From positions 1 through 64,000 of the forward strand of contig NZ_JACXSI010000006.1 of the NCBI RefSeq assembly GCF_014712675.1: a stretch of DNA of 64,000 bases, read 5' to 3'. The translations under genes were made by a program, and so were the position numbers. Below the pieces are notes generated by a model. It did no database searches and had not been told where the DNA came from. It saw nothing but the letters and a program-made list of their open reading frames with translations. Below, piece by piece: positions 1 through 8,136 of this stretch (its first letter is position 1; the number at the start of each line of letters is the position of its first letter). This DNA comes from Peribacillus faecalis (GTDB lineage Bacteria; Bacillota; Bacilli; Bacillales; DSM-1321).

Positions 1-192
1 TTGTTTTGTTAAGCAAACTCATCCAATGATACTTAGCCTTCTATGAAGTTCGTGTTCCTCAGACCGGAAGTTTGCCGCCCGCTTCCTTCAGATTCCGCGT
101 CACCACGGACATCCTTGCGTTAAGCTAACTGTTACTTCTGCCTTCACAGCTCGGGACTTTCACCCTATAGATTGCACCCATGCCGGGCGCAC
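1..192 (-). mobile_element. Group II intron, 5' end (class C-like), truncated by window edge
   Basis: Read on the minus strand, the segment begins GTGCGCCCGG at 192 and continues with the domain I pattern typical of bacterial group II introns (GGGTGCAAT, GTGAAAGTCCCG, then a GGAAGCGGGCGGCAAA-type stretch). The intron runs off the left edge, so the reverse transcriptase/maturase and the 3' end are not visible. The 5' boundary lies a few bases after the T-run of an intrinsic terminator. Class C introns are known to insert at exactly such sites, which supports this subclass. Identity rests on recall of the intron 5' consensus, not on a search. Confidence 0.75.
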
Positions 193-193
193 T

Positions 194-230
194 TAAAAAA
201 GACATAGATTAGTTAAGCTAACCTATGTCT
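194..230 (-). terminator. Intrinsic terminator of the purine permease gene; intron target
   Basis: A 12-bp inverted repeat (201-212 with 218-229, one mismatch) is followed on the minus strand by seven T. It lies 16 bases past the permease stop and directly before the intron 5' end. Confidence 0.85.
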
Positions 231-245
231 TTATATTGCTCTTCC

Positions 246-1541
246 CTATACGATAAAAGCAAAGTATAAAAGGAACAATAAACAAAGCACATACATAATT
301 GGATGAACTTCTTTATAACGCTTTTGTGCTACTAAACAGATTGGATATAGAATAAAGCCTAATCCAATACCAATCACTACACTAGAAGTTAGCGGCATCA
401 TAATAATTGTTAAGAAAGCTGGTATAACCACTTCTAGCTTCGTCCAGTTGATTCGACGAATTTCCATAGCCATTAGTGCACCTACAACAATTAATGCAGC
501 TGATGTTACTTCAACTGAAATAACGTTAACAAGTGGTGAGAAGAATAAAGCAACTGCAAAACAAGCCGCAGTAACAATAGCCGTAAAGCCAGTCTTACCA
601 CCGACTGCTATACCAGCAGAAGATTCAACGCTTGTCGCCGGTGTTGATGTACCTAAAATAGCACCAATAACACCCGCAGCTGAATCAGCAAGTAAACCTT
701 TGCCGATGTTTGGAATTTTATTACCTTTCATCATGCCTGCTTGACTCGTTAATCCAATTAAAGCACCAGCAGTGTCAAAGAATGCAACGATTAAAAATGT
801 GAAAATTACTGTTAAGGTTTGAGCATTAAAAATGTCGCCTAAATGGTTAAATACAACACCAAATGTTGGCTCTAAGCTTGGAATACTACCTACTACTGAT
901 GAAGGAACATCAATCAATCCAAAGATCATACCGATAACTGTAGTAATAACCATTGCATAGAAAATGCCGCCGTTAATGCCTCGCACTAACATAATAACTG
1001 TAAGAATAATACCGATAATCGCCAGTAAAGTCATCGGTGAAGTTAAATCACCAATCGCTACGAATGTATCTGGGTTACCAACAATTATGCCTCCATTTTT
1101 TAAGCCGACAAATGTGATAAAGAAACCAATACCAGATGCGATTGCATATTTTAAATCGATTGGAATAATCTCAATAATTTTCTCGCGGATTTTTAATAAG
1201 CTTAAAATCATAAAGATGATTCCAGCAACAAATACGCCAGTTAAAGTAACTTGCCAGTCAATCCCCATACCAATACATACTGAGAATGTAAAAAATGAGT
1301 TTAATCCCATACTAGGCGCAATGGCGATTGGGAAGTTTGCAAGTATACCCATCAGAAGTGAACCGATGATTGCCGTAAGTGCCGTTGCAGTGAATACAGC
1401 ACCATGATCCATACCAGATTGACTTAGTATTACTGGGTTCACGATTAAAATGTACGCAATTGATAAGAAAGTCGTAATTCCGGCAAGTGTTTCCGTTTTA
1501 TAGGAAGTACCTCGCTCTGCAAATCTAAAAAAGTTTTTCAT
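246..1541 (-). CDS. pbuG: Guanine/hypoxanthine permease, AzgA-type NCS2 family
   Basis: A 431-residue polytopic membrane protein that imports guanine and hypoxanthine by proton symport at the cytoplasmic membrane. The AzgA/PbuG signature is visible: an N-terminal FRFAERGT start, the PSMGLNSFF motif near residue 75, an FFDTAGALIG motif near residue 255 and TPATSVESS near residue 300. Length is normal for the family. The ATG at 1541 has AGGAG seven bases upstream. A purine riboswitch precedes the gene, so expression should fall when guanine or hypoxanthine is plentiful. The gene is transcribed alone, with its own terminator downstream. An adenine-preferring AzgA paralogue is possible, but the riboswitch specificity base argues for guanine/hypoxanthine. 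Confidence 0.92.
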   Translation of the reverse strand: MKNFFRFAERGTSYKTETLAGITTFLSIAYILIVNPVILSQSGMDHGAVFTATALTAIIGSLLMGILANFPIAIAPSMGLNSFFTFSVCIGMGIDWQVTLTGVFVAGIIFMILSLLKIREKIIEIIPIDLKYAIASGIGFFITFVGLKNGGIIVGNPDTFVAIGDLTSPMTLLAIIGIILTVIMLVRGINGGIFYAMVITTVIGMIFGLIDVPSSVVGSIPSLEPTFGVVFNHLGDIFNAQTLTVIFTFLIVAFFDTAGALIGLTSQAGMMKGNKIPNIGKGLLADSAAGVIGAILGTSTPATSVESSAGIAVGGKTGFTAIVTAACFAVALFFSPLVNVISVEVTSAALIVVGALMAMEIRRINWTKLEVVIPAFLTIIMMPLTSSVVIGIGLGFILYPICLVAQKRYKEVHPIMYVLCLLFLLYFAFIV

Positions 1542-1635
1542 GTTGTAATCTCCTATTTGCTAAATTAAAGATCGATAGGGAATGATTTTAAGATTAGTTT
1601 TCCAACTAATTCATTTTATTTTCTCATTAGGCAAT

Positions 1636-1668
1636 AAAAAAAACTTTGACCACTATTTGGCCAAAGCT
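1636..1668 (-). terminator. Expression-platform terminator of the purine riboswitch
   Basis: On the minus strand a CTTTGGCCA/TGGTCAAAG hairpin is followed by eight T, between the aptamer and the permease start. The alternative antiterminator pairs the aptamer P1 3' strand (CTACAA, GGAAT) with ATTCC and TTGTAG just before the terminator. Ligand binding should therefore switch transcription off. Confidence 0.85.
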
Positions 1669-1709
1669 TTTCTACAAAAACGGAATAAAAATATCATTAA
1701 TTTCCCATT

Positions 1710-1778
1710 CCTTGTAGACAAGCTATTTAATGGTAGCTGGTAGAAACTTTCAAGCCGTATTCTTGAAATTATACAAGG
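1710..1778 (-). promoter_or_regulatory. Purine riboswitch, guanine class
   Basis: The full purine aptamer is present on the minus strand. P1 is CCTTGTA/TACAAGG. P2 is TTCAAG/CTTGAA with an AATACGG loop, the joining strand is GTTTCTACC, and P3 is AGCTA/TAGCT. The base just before the P1 3' strand is C, the discriminator for guanine/hypoxanthine (U would mean adenine). The adjacent base is U where the xpt aptamer has A. Confidence 0.93.
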
Positions 1779-1809
1779 TATATCTATTCTTTTTAAAAAC
1801 AATAGGAGA

Positions 1810-1838
1810 ATAATATCAAGTTCAATTTAATATGTCAA
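1810..1838 (-). promoter_or_regulatory. Sigma-A promoter of the purine permease
   Basis: On the minus strand, TTGACA (1833-1838) and TATTAT (1810-1815) are separated by exactly 17 bases, and the start site would fall shortly before the riboswitch aptamer. Confidence 0.8.
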
Positions 1839-2066
1839 TTAATATAAATCGGAATAAGGTTTTCCTGTAGTATCAGCAAGAATATTCAGAATGATAAATA
1901 AATTCAAGAGGTATTAACCCAATAAAAATTATAGTGCAAAAACTTGGAGCGAAAATTAGAAAAACCTAAGTTCGAATAGACGGACCCAAATTCGATTGGG
2001 CTGACCAGCTATCTTTTGGTCCCCGCTATTAATACTACTAATCTATCTTTACAGTAAATTTTTTCA

Positions 2067-2090
2067 GCTAGGAATCCTAGTTTTTTTAAA
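2067..2090 (+). terminator. Short intrinsic terminator-like hairpin with no gene in front
   Basis: CTAGG-AAT-CCTAG followed by seven T on the plus strand. No protein gene lies upstream on this strand within the 1542-2169 gap. The transcript it would end is unidentified; a hairpin-rich stretch at 1990-2030 precedes it. Confidence 0.45.
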
Positions 2091-2169
2091 AAACATATGA
2101 CTTGTCAACTATTGATAAATCAACTAAAATAATAACCGCTTCTAAATTTAAGGGATAAAGGTGAAAACA

Positions 2170-2799
2170 ATGCTAAAACAACAAACAACTTTACAAAAAC
2201 TAATGGAAGAACGTAAATCTGTCCGTAAATATGATCCTGATTTTAAAATTCCTCGCGAAGAAATTGAGCATATTTTACAACAAGCTACATCTGCCCCTTC
2301 ATCAAGCAACTTACAACCTTGGCGCTTCCTTGTAATTGATGATACTGAACAAAAGAAAGAATTACGTATTGCCGGATTTAATCAAGAGCAAATTGAAACA
2401 TCTTCTGCGATTATTGCCGTATTAGGTGACACAGAAATGTACAAAAACGCACAACAAATTTACGATGCAAATGTTGAACTTGGATACATGCCACGTGAAA
2501 TTGCAGATATGCTGATTGCGAACGCTGAAGCAATGTATAGCGGTCTATCTGAAGAAGCTCGCTCTAATATTGCACACTTAGACGCAGGATTAATTTCAAT
2601 GCAAATTGTTCTACTTGCTAAAGATATGGGTTATGATACTGTTATTATGGGTGGATTTGACAAAGCTGCATTTGCGCAAAAATATGAACTGCCTGCTAAC
2701 GAATTACCAATGATTTTAATTGCAATCGGTAAAGCTGCAGCACCAGCACGTAATACGTCACGTCTACCATTCGAACAAATCATTCGTTTTTCTAACTAA
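2170..2799 (+). CDS. Nitroreductase-family flavoprotein
   Basis: An NAD(P)H-dependent FMN oxidoreductase of the nitroreductase fold, about 209 residues. The N-terminal RKSVRKYDP motif and the SAPSSSNLQPWRF motif (FMN phosphate and dimer-interface region) are clear, and the C-terminal half carries the GYDTVIMGGF segment. ATG at 2170 is preferred over GTG at 2161 because AAAGGTG lies six bases before it. A MarR-type regulator follows 45 bases later in the same direction, so a co-transcribed stress-responsive pair is likely. Related B. subtilis enzymes (YodC, MhqN) are induced by quinones and controlled by MarR/DUF24-type regulators. The substrate here is unknown. Confidence 0.85.
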   Translation: MLKQQTTLQKLMEERKSVRKYDPDFKIPREEIEHILQQATSAPSSSNLQPWRFLVIDDTEQKKELRIAGFNQEQIETSSAIIAVLGDTEMYKNAQQIYDANVELGYMPREIADMLIANAEAMYSGLSEEARSNIAHLDAGLISMQIVLLAKDMGYDTVIMGGFDKAAFAQKYELPANELPMILIAIGKAAAPARNTSRLPFEQIIRFSN

Positions 2800-2844
2800 A
2801 ACAATTAAGTGCGAAATAATATAATTAACGCAAGGAGGATTCAG

Positions 2845-3273
2845 ATGGAAGTTTGTTTAAATGACAAAAAGCAAATGATGATGACACTAAAAAAGTTAGA
2901 CCGCCATATAACACAAACGTTCGAAAAAAGAACAGAAATCAGTCTAACTCGATATGAAATTTTAGTTTCTTTACTAGAAAAGGATTGTGTCACACAAAAA
3001 GTCCTTCAACAATCTTTAGCGATTGATCAGGCAGCTATTACACGTCATTTAAAAATACTAGAGCAACAGCAATATATTGAACGTAAACGTAATGAAAAAA
3101 ATAATCGAGAAGTACTTGTCACGATTTCAAATAAAGGACGTGCCGCACTAGAAAGTTGCACGATGTTTAAAGATCAATTTTTAGATAACCTTTATAACGG
3201 ATTTTCAAATAGTGAATTAAAGCAACTTAAACAATCTCTCGCTCGTTTAAGTGACAATATTAAAAAGCTGTAA
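2845..3273 (+). CDS. MarR-family transcriptional regulator
   Basis: A 142-residue winged-helix repressor. The recognition region (roughly residues 48-95: VTQKVLQQSLAIDQAAITRH, then a charged wing with RKRNEKNNREVLV) is typical of MarR proteins and is flanked by dimerisation helices. ATG at 2845 is chosen because AAGGAGGATTCAG directly precedes it; an upstream GTG at 2809 has no such site. Cys4 and a second Cys near residue 107 could allow thiol-based sensing, but this is inference. The gene is paired with the nitroreductase and followed by a strong terminator. MhqR-like operators elsewhere in the window (near 59.9 kb) might be its targets, which is untested. Confidence 0.85.
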   Translation: MEVCLNDKKQMMMTLKKLDRHITQTFEKRTEISLTRYEILVSLLEKDCVTQKVLQQSLAIDQAAITRHLKILEQQQYIERKRNEKNNREVLVTISNKGRAALESCTMFKDQFLDNLYNGFSNSELKQLKQSLARLSDNIKKL

Positions 3274-3333
3274 CAACACCAAAGTTTCTTCTCCTTGCTT
3301 AATGTTAAATAGCATTTCCAATACATTTAAATA

Positions 3334-3388
3334 AAAGCTGTACCAAAATCCTTGTTTACTCGGAGATTGGTACAGCATTTTGGGTTTT
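3334..3388 (+). terminator. Intrinsic terminator after the marR gene
   Basis: A 10-bp inverted repeat GCTGTACCAA/TTGGTACAGC (3337-3346 with 3367-3376) followed by a T-rich run. Confidence 0.75.
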
Positions 3389-3479
3389 ATTAAAGTAACT
3401 CTAACCACTCCACCGCCTCACAATGTGTGGAGTGAGTGTGACAATATATGGTGTCGGCGGTTTACCTGTCCCCCTCAAT

Positions 3480-4091
3480 TTATTCTGCTGTTTCTGTTTC
3501 CTCTTCTTCTAGATCATCCGGATAAACGATTGTATTATAGACTTCTGATGTTGTACCATCCTTTAAATGTATCGTTGCCGTAATATCATCGGATTTTCCA
3601 CCGTTAAATAACTGATAGTACATCGATTGCAGTCCAATACCGAATATGGCAAAGCCCTCAAAGCTATTCTCGAATTCCTCGCGGCTCGTTACGGTAATCG
3701 TAAATTCATTAAGAGACTTATTATAGTCTACACTTTGAATGGAAGGATACTCTTCACTCGTTTCCATTTCTTCAATAGATTGTATAACTTCCTCTTTCAT
3801 TTCCTTCATAAGCTTTTTATGCTCCGCTTTAGACATAATGTACGTTACAGAACCGTCGTCATTTTTAATGACTTCTTTTACGCCTTCTTCTTTCGCATTC
3901 GCAATAGCTTCATCTAAATCTTGTCCTTCAAAGAGGGATGCAGGCAATGTCACTTCTACATTCAGTAGACCTTTATCCACTTCAACAGACTCATTATCCT
4001 CTTTCTTTGACTCACTCTTATCTTCTTGAGATGAACAAGCAGCCAAAGAAAGCGCCAACAACAGTAATAGTATTATTTTAAATTTCTTCAT
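3480..4091 (-). CDS. Secreted lipoprotein of unknown function
   Basis: A 203-residue lipoprotein. The signal peptide ends in the lipobox LAAC at about residue 19, so the protein should be lipidated and held on the outer face of the membrane. A Lys/Glu-rich linker follows, then a globular part with a charged helix (residues about 90-112) and an acidic C-terminus rich in Glu. I recognise no domain with confidence. ATG at 4091 has GTGGAGG nine bases upstream. It is monocistronic, between the marR terminator and integrase debris. Confidence 0.75.
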   Translation of the reverse strand: MKKFKIILLLLLALSLAACSSQEDKSESKKEDNESVEVDKGLLNVEVTLPASLFEGQDLDEAIANAKEEGVKEVIKNDDGSVTYIMSKAEHKKLMKEMKEEVIQSIEEMETSEEYPSIQSVDYNKSLNEFTITVTSREEFENSFEGFAIFGIGLQSMYYQLFNGGKSDDITATIHLKDGTTSEVYNTIVYPDDLEEEETETAE

Positions 4092-4195
4092 AATGTAGCC
4101 TCCACTTTTTAGTATACTAAAAGCCTATCAGAAATCATTAATAAATGTCTAGACCAACTTCATTGAGAATAAATTCAAGTCACTTATTAAGATAG

Positions 4196-4250
4196 TTAAA
4201 AAAACAATAATGATAGCTTCCCCCTACACTATTCTGGTAGCGGGGGCTAC
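4196..4250 (-). terminator. Terminator-like inverted repeat
   Basis: A GC-rich inverted repeat, 4214-4227 with 4237-4249 (TAGC..CCCCCTAC with GTAGCGGGGGCTA), is followed on the minus strand by a T-rich run. No intact minus-strand gene lies directly upstream, so it may belong to the decayed region. Confidence 0.5.
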
Positions 4251-4284
4251 TAAATTTCATTTACTGTCCATTCAATAAACAGTT

Positions 4285-4497
4285 ACTGTGCGTACAGGGA
4301 AAAATCCTAAGGTGGCATGTGAACGATTGGGGCATGCAAGAACCGGCATTTCACTCCGTATTATTCACTATTCACATACAAATGAGGAGTTGCAACGAAA
4401 AAACGCCAAATGATTTGGCCAGAACTTTTAGACATAATGGGCAAAAAAGAAAAAATGAAACACACTGGAACCCTTGATACTAAAAGTTCTATTTAGT
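4285..4497 (+). pseudogene. Tyrosine recombinase (integrase) C-terminal remnant
   Basis: From 4288 the plus-strand reading contains GKNPKVACERLGHA, the conserved box II region of phage-type integrases, then a degraded Tyr motif (HYSHTNEELQRKNAK) ending in a stop at 4411. A one-base shift restores a typical integrase tail (MIWPELLDIMGKKEKMKHTG) up to a stop at 4497. A stop at 4276 cuts off the upstream part, and no N-terminal or catalytic Arg1 region is visible. It is therefore a dead fragment of a mobile element. Confidence 0.75.
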
Positions 4498-4561
4498 CCT
4501 GCCAAATAGTTTAATGTTAGTTCCAATACGGGTAAACCACTACTGGATATTCATTTGACAT

Positions 4562-4594
4562 AATAAATAAAGCACCTCGTGTATGAGATGCTTA
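4562..4594 (-). terminator. Terminator of the small winged-helix-like gene
   Basis: AAGCACCTC/GAGATGCTT (4570-4578 with 4585-4593, one mismatch) followed on the minus strand by a T-rich stretch, 50 bases past the stop at 4645. Confidence 0.6.
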
Positions 4595-4644
4595 GACTCA
4601 TTATTTATAATTATAGTTCTGAACATGTTGCTGACTAATTGAAC

Positions 4645-4911
4645 TTATAAAAAACGATTAGCAATGTCCTCAATATAATTAATTCCACTCACAGTGGGGA
4701 TGTATTCTTCCCCAGTAATACCTTTTTTAATCAGATTACTGTCTTCCAAATATAATAATGCTAAATCCAACTCACGATCCTTGATACGCTCTTTCTTATC
4801 TATACTATAATGCTTCGGTGAACTAAAATACTCATTGTATATTTTTATCAACAAATCATTTCTTAGTATCTTTCTTTCTCTAACATTACTTTCGATTACT
4901 TTGTCATTCAT
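4645..4911 (-). CDS. Small protein, possible winged-helix domain
   Basis: An 88-residue protein preceded by GAAGGAAGTGGG ten bases before the ATG at 4911. Composition is highly charged. The middle (DLLIKIYNEYF, then RELDLALLYLEDSNLIKKG and EEYIPTVSGINYI) has the helix-helix-wing rhythm of small winged-helix proteins such as B. subtilis YjcQ. I cannot assign a function. It sits between two integrase remnants, so it may be a survivor of a decayed prophage or integrative element. Confidence 0.5.
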   Translation of the reverse strand: MNDKVIESNVRERKILRNDLLIKIYNEYFSSPKHYSIDKKERIKDRELDLALLYLEDSNLIKKGITGEEYIPTVSGINYIEDIANRFL

Positions 4912-5549
4912 ATAAATCCCACTTCCTTCTATGTACTTAAATTCGACAAAAAGTAATGAATCCCTTCAAATCTTAGCAAATAAATATATCTGGTAATCTC
5001 TACTATTGTTGAAGTAAAGACAAGAATCCACAATTAAGCGTAATCTGGTCCATTGATGAAGCTATCCGAGATATAGAAGGGAAATAGATTGTGATACATT
5101 ATTACTTAAAAATAATTCAAGAGCGTGAGGCCATGCAAGTTTAAAAATCACAATTGATATCTATGGACATGTAACTAAAAAGCCAATAAAGCACATAATC
5201 ACATACCCTTACCTTAATAAAATAATTCTGTTAGCATTCGGTTCGTAAGTGGCTTTTCCTCTTCCTACAACCTCAAACAAATTTCTTCTATAACTCCACA
5301 TAAAAAAAGCCATTCTCAAAATCTATTGATTCAATTAATTTAAAAGTGAAAGTTATATTTTAAATTTTCTACTAAAAATCATGCTTTTACCGAAAAGTCT
5401 AAAAAGATTTCAGAATTCTTCTTTTCCTTGAAATAGTTTGGTCATTTTTTATTCATAAAACAATGATAATCTTCCAATTAAAGGGAGCAAGTAAGTTTAT
5501 ATTTTCTTACATAACATCTCTCTGTTGTTAATAGAAAGGAGATTCTAAA
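4912..5549. other. Intergenic region with integrase debris
   Basis: A gene-free 638-base stretch. It holds the integrase fragment at 5118-5190 and otherwise AT-rich sequence leading to the ABC transporter start. I see no riboswitch or intact small gene. Confidence 0.6.
5118..5190 (+). pseudogene. Second tyrosine-recombinase C-terminal fragment
   Basis: Allowing one missing base near 5127, the plus strand reads QER-x-GHASLKITIDIYGHVTKK, the box II and catalytic Tyr region (LGHAS, YGH) of tyrosine recombinases. Nothing else of the gene remains. It is distinct in sequence from the fragment at 4285-4497, so two different elements have decayed here. Confidence 0.65.
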
Positions 5550-7001
5550 ATGAATTTTATAAAACGTGCTTTTTTAAGTGTCAAAGCAAGAAAGGGCAAA
5601 ACTTTACTGCAACTATTTATTTTTTCGGCTATTTGTGTATTAGTTTTGTCTGGTTTATCTATTCAAACAGCTGCAGATAAAGCAGCTGATCTTGCACGTC
5701 AGCAATTAGGTGGAGATGTTACCTTACAAGTCGATATGACGAAAGCAAGAGAACAAATGAAAGAACAGATGGAATCAGGGGAGCGCGAACGCCCTTCTTT
5801 CACTTCAACACCAATAACAGTTGAAAATGCAGAAGAACTAACATCATATGAACATATTAAAGGGTACAACTTTTACTCTACAACAACAGCTTTAGCATCT
5901 GATTTTGAGCCAATTGAAAGTTCAACAACTGTTGATTTTGTAGCAGGTAATAATAATGGTCCAGATATGCCAGGTGGTATGTCCCAAGGTGACGTTAGCA
6001 TCGAAGGTGTCTCCTACACAGATTCTGTTTCAGATTTTATGGATAGTGTGGCCTCTTTAGTTGATGGACGTCATATTACAATAGATGATCTTGATTCAAA
6101 CGTTGCAATAATTGAACAAACATTAGCCGAAGATAATGAGTTAGCTGTTGGAGATACCATTACAATAACTAATCCATCAGATAAAGATACTAGTTTAACA
6201 CTTGAAATTGTAGGAATTTATGAAACAACTTCTACTGGTTCAAATCAAGGAATGAATTTTACAGCATTAAATCCTTATAATAAGATATATGTGCCATACA
6301 CAGCTGCCTCTACTTTAAAAGGAGAAGATTATGCAGGAACTATTGATAGTGCAATCTACTATCTAGAAGATGCTCAGTATGTAGATTCTTTCATTAAAGA
6401 AGCAGAAGAAAACAGTTCTATCGATTTTAATACATTTGCATTAAGTGCAAATACACAATTGTACGATCAAATGATGGAGCCTATTGAAAATGTTGCCTCT
6501 TTTTCTGAAAATGTTGTTTATTTAGTGTCTATTGCTGGTGCTATTATTTTAGGTTTAATCGTCATGATGGGTATTCGTGAACGGAAATATGAAATGGGTG
6601 TTTTATTAGCACTTGGAGAAAAGAAGTGGAAACTAATTGGCCAATTTGTTGTAGAAATTTTACTAGTGGCAATCTTAGCAATTGGTATTGCTTCTATCAG
6701 TGGAAACGTCGTAGCTAACGCTATTAGTGATCAATTACTTACTCAAGAAACTGCTATTTCAGAATCATCTTCTAGACCTGAATCATTTGGTGGACCTATG
6801 GGTGGTGACATGGGCAAAATGTTGGGGCAACCTTCTAATACAGTGGCGGAAACAACAACTGAGTTTGATGTATCAGTTACTGCTAAAGATATCGGATTAC
6901 TTTCTGGAATTGGCTTATTAATTACTTTTATCGCGGCATTAATTCCGTCACTGTCTGTACTTCGCCTACAACCAAAAACGATATTATCCAGACAAGATTA
7001 A
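5550..7001 (+). CDS. FtsX/MacB-type ABC transporter permease (Vex-like)
   Basis: A 483-residue permease. One membrane helix lies near the N-terminus (residues about 19-37), then a large extracytoplasmic domain of about 280 residues rich in Ser/Thr/Asp, then three helices in the C-terminal FtsX domain (about 320-345, 365-390, 445-470). The segment MGIRERKYEMGVLLALGEKK is the usual FtsX coupling region. The N-terminus resembles streptococcal Vex1/Vex3 permeases. A Gly/Met-rich insert (PMGGDMGKML) lies near residue 415. RBS AAAGGAG precedes the ATG. The ATPase gene follows 12 bases later. Peptide export or resistance is likely; the substrate is unknown. Confidence 0.85.
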   Translation: MNFIKRAFLSVKARKGKTLLQLFIFSAICVLVLSGLSIQTAADKAADLARQQLGGDVTLQVDMTKAREQMKEQMESGERERPSFTSTPITVENAEELTSYEHIKGYNFYSTTTALASDFEPIESSTTVDFVAGNNNGPDMPGGMSQGDVSIEGVSYTDSVSDFMDSVASLVDGRHITIDDLDSNVAIIEQTLAEDNELAVGDTITITNPSDKDTSLTLEIVGIYETTSTGSNQGMNFTALNPYNKIYVPYTAASTLKGEDYAGTIDSAIYYLEDAQYVDSFIKEAEENSSIDFNTFALSANTQLYDQMMEPIENVASFSENVVYLVSIAGAIILGLIVMMGIRERKYEMGVLLALGEKKWKLIGQFVVEILLVAILAIGIASISGNVVANAISDQLLTQETAISESSSRPESFGGPMGGDMGKMLGQPSNTVAETTTEFDVSVTAKDIGLLSGIGLLITFIAALIPSLSVLRLQPKTILSRQD

Positions 7002-7013
7002 GGAGGCCTATAT

Positions 7014-7691
7014 ATGAGCACTTTATTACAATTTGAAAATATCAGCTACTGGTATAAACATGATCAGAAACAACATGATATTTTAAAAAATATTACTGTT
7101 TCATTTGAAAAAGGAAAGTTTTATACAATTATAGGACCTTCCGGCTCTGGTAAAACAACGTTTCTCGCTCTAGCAAGTGCCCTAGATGTTCCAAAAGAAG
7201 GAAAAGTACTTTATAAGAATAAGGATATTAAAAAAATTGGTTTAACAAATTTTCGAAATAAATATGTTTCCATTGTCTTTCAGGCCTATAATCTACTACC
7301 ATACATGACAGCATTGCAAAATGTTGTTACAGCTATGGAAATTACAGGTTCTAAACAAAATAACAAAGTGGAATTTGCATTAAAAATGTTAGAAAAAGTT
7401 GGAATCTCTCACAAACAAAGCATGCAAAAAGTATTAACACTTAGTGGAGGACAACAACAACGTGTTTCTATAGCACGTGCCCTTTGCTGTGAATCTGAAT
7501 TAATTGTTGCGGATGAACCGACTGGAAACCTAGACGAAGAAACTGCTTCCGAAATTGTGCGTATTTTACAAGATTTAGCACATAAAGAAGATAAATGTGT
7601 TGTGGTTGTTACACATGACCATAATATTGCTGCAGCATCTGATGTTACAATTAAACTATCAAAAGGGCAAATTACTGTTGTAAACTATTAA
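7014..7691 (+). CDS. ABC transporter ATP-binding protein (MacB/LolD type)
   Basis: A 225-residue ATPase that powers the preceding FtsX-type permease. Walker A GPSGSGKT is at 41-48, the Q-loop is [10 protein letters not shown], the signature LSGGQQQR is near 144, Walker [13 protein letters not shown] follows, and the switch His is in VVVTHD. Length is typical of stand-alone exporter ATPases of this class. RBS AGGAGG is close to the ATG. It is co-transcribed with the permease and ends at a strong terminator. Confidence 0.92.
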   Translation: MSTLLQFENISYWYKHDQKQHDILKNITVSFEKGKFYTIIGPSGSGKTTFLALASALDVPKEGKVLYKNKDIKKIGLTNFRNKYVSIVFQAYNLLPYMTALQNVVTAMEITGSKQNNKVEFALKMLEKVGISHKQSMQKVLTLSGGQQQRVSIARALCCESELIVADEPTGNLDEETASEIVRILQDLAHKEDKCVVVVTHDHNIAAASDVTIKLSKGQITVVNY

Positions 7692-7733
7692 AATAACAAA
7701 AAAGACACCAAGGTGTCTTTTTTTGTTATTTTA
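7690..7733. terminator. Bidirectional terminator after the Vex-like ABC operon
   Basis: A near-perfect palindrome (AAAAAAGACACC/GGTGTCTTTTTT extended by flanking AAAATAACA/TGTTATTTT) overlaps the ATPase stop codon. Confidence 0.9.
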
Positions 7734-8136
7734 AACATACTATCTATAAAACGTTCATCCTTACTCCACAATAACCACTTACATATTTTATTTGTCAGTA
7801 TCTCTTGTTGTCTCGATAGATTTCGAAAGTTTAGAAGGTGAATTCCTCTCCTTTTTTGGGGTTCAAATTTCTCTTTGTAGTAAAGAACACACAATTGAAA
7901 CGTATCAAATGCGTCTGTTTTTACCTTTCTAAAACTGGATTTCTTTGCTTGATTCGAAATGATAGGATTCAACAAATATATTGTGATTTAAACAAAGAAC
8001 CTTCACACTCCTTTACGTTGTGAAGGTTCTAAGCCGTAAACCAAAATAATCAATTAGGATAGATGTAAAACCGCTTCGAAGACTTTCAGCTAATGAGTTC
8101 TTCCAAAAACAAACACCCTATTTTATAACTTTCCAC
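7734..8136. other. Intergenic region between convergent operons
   Basis: About 400 bases with no gene I can support. A 95-codon minus-strand frame (to 7975) has no convincing start signal and no recognisable domain. The only clear element is the btu-operon terminator at 7990-8030. Confidence 0.55.
7990..8030 (-). terminator. Terminator of the btuR-btuF-btuC-btuD operon
   Basis: A perfect 12-bp repeat AGAACCTTCACA/TGTGAAGGTTCT (7996-8007 with 8019-8030), followed by TTTGTTT on the minus strand. Confidence 0.8.

Noticed and set aside
448-1407. Two plus-strand open frames (98 and 147 codons)
   Set aside because: They lie antisense inside the purine permease gene and have no ribosome binding site or family resemblance.
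3380-3917. Plus-strand frames near and across the lipoprotein gene
   Set aside because: The first lies past the marR terminator with no RBS; the others are antisense to a lipoprotein with a clear signal peptide and RBS.
7688-8023. Overlapping short frames on both strands in the gap after the ABC exporter
   Set aside because: They overlap terminators, lack credible start signals and show no domain.
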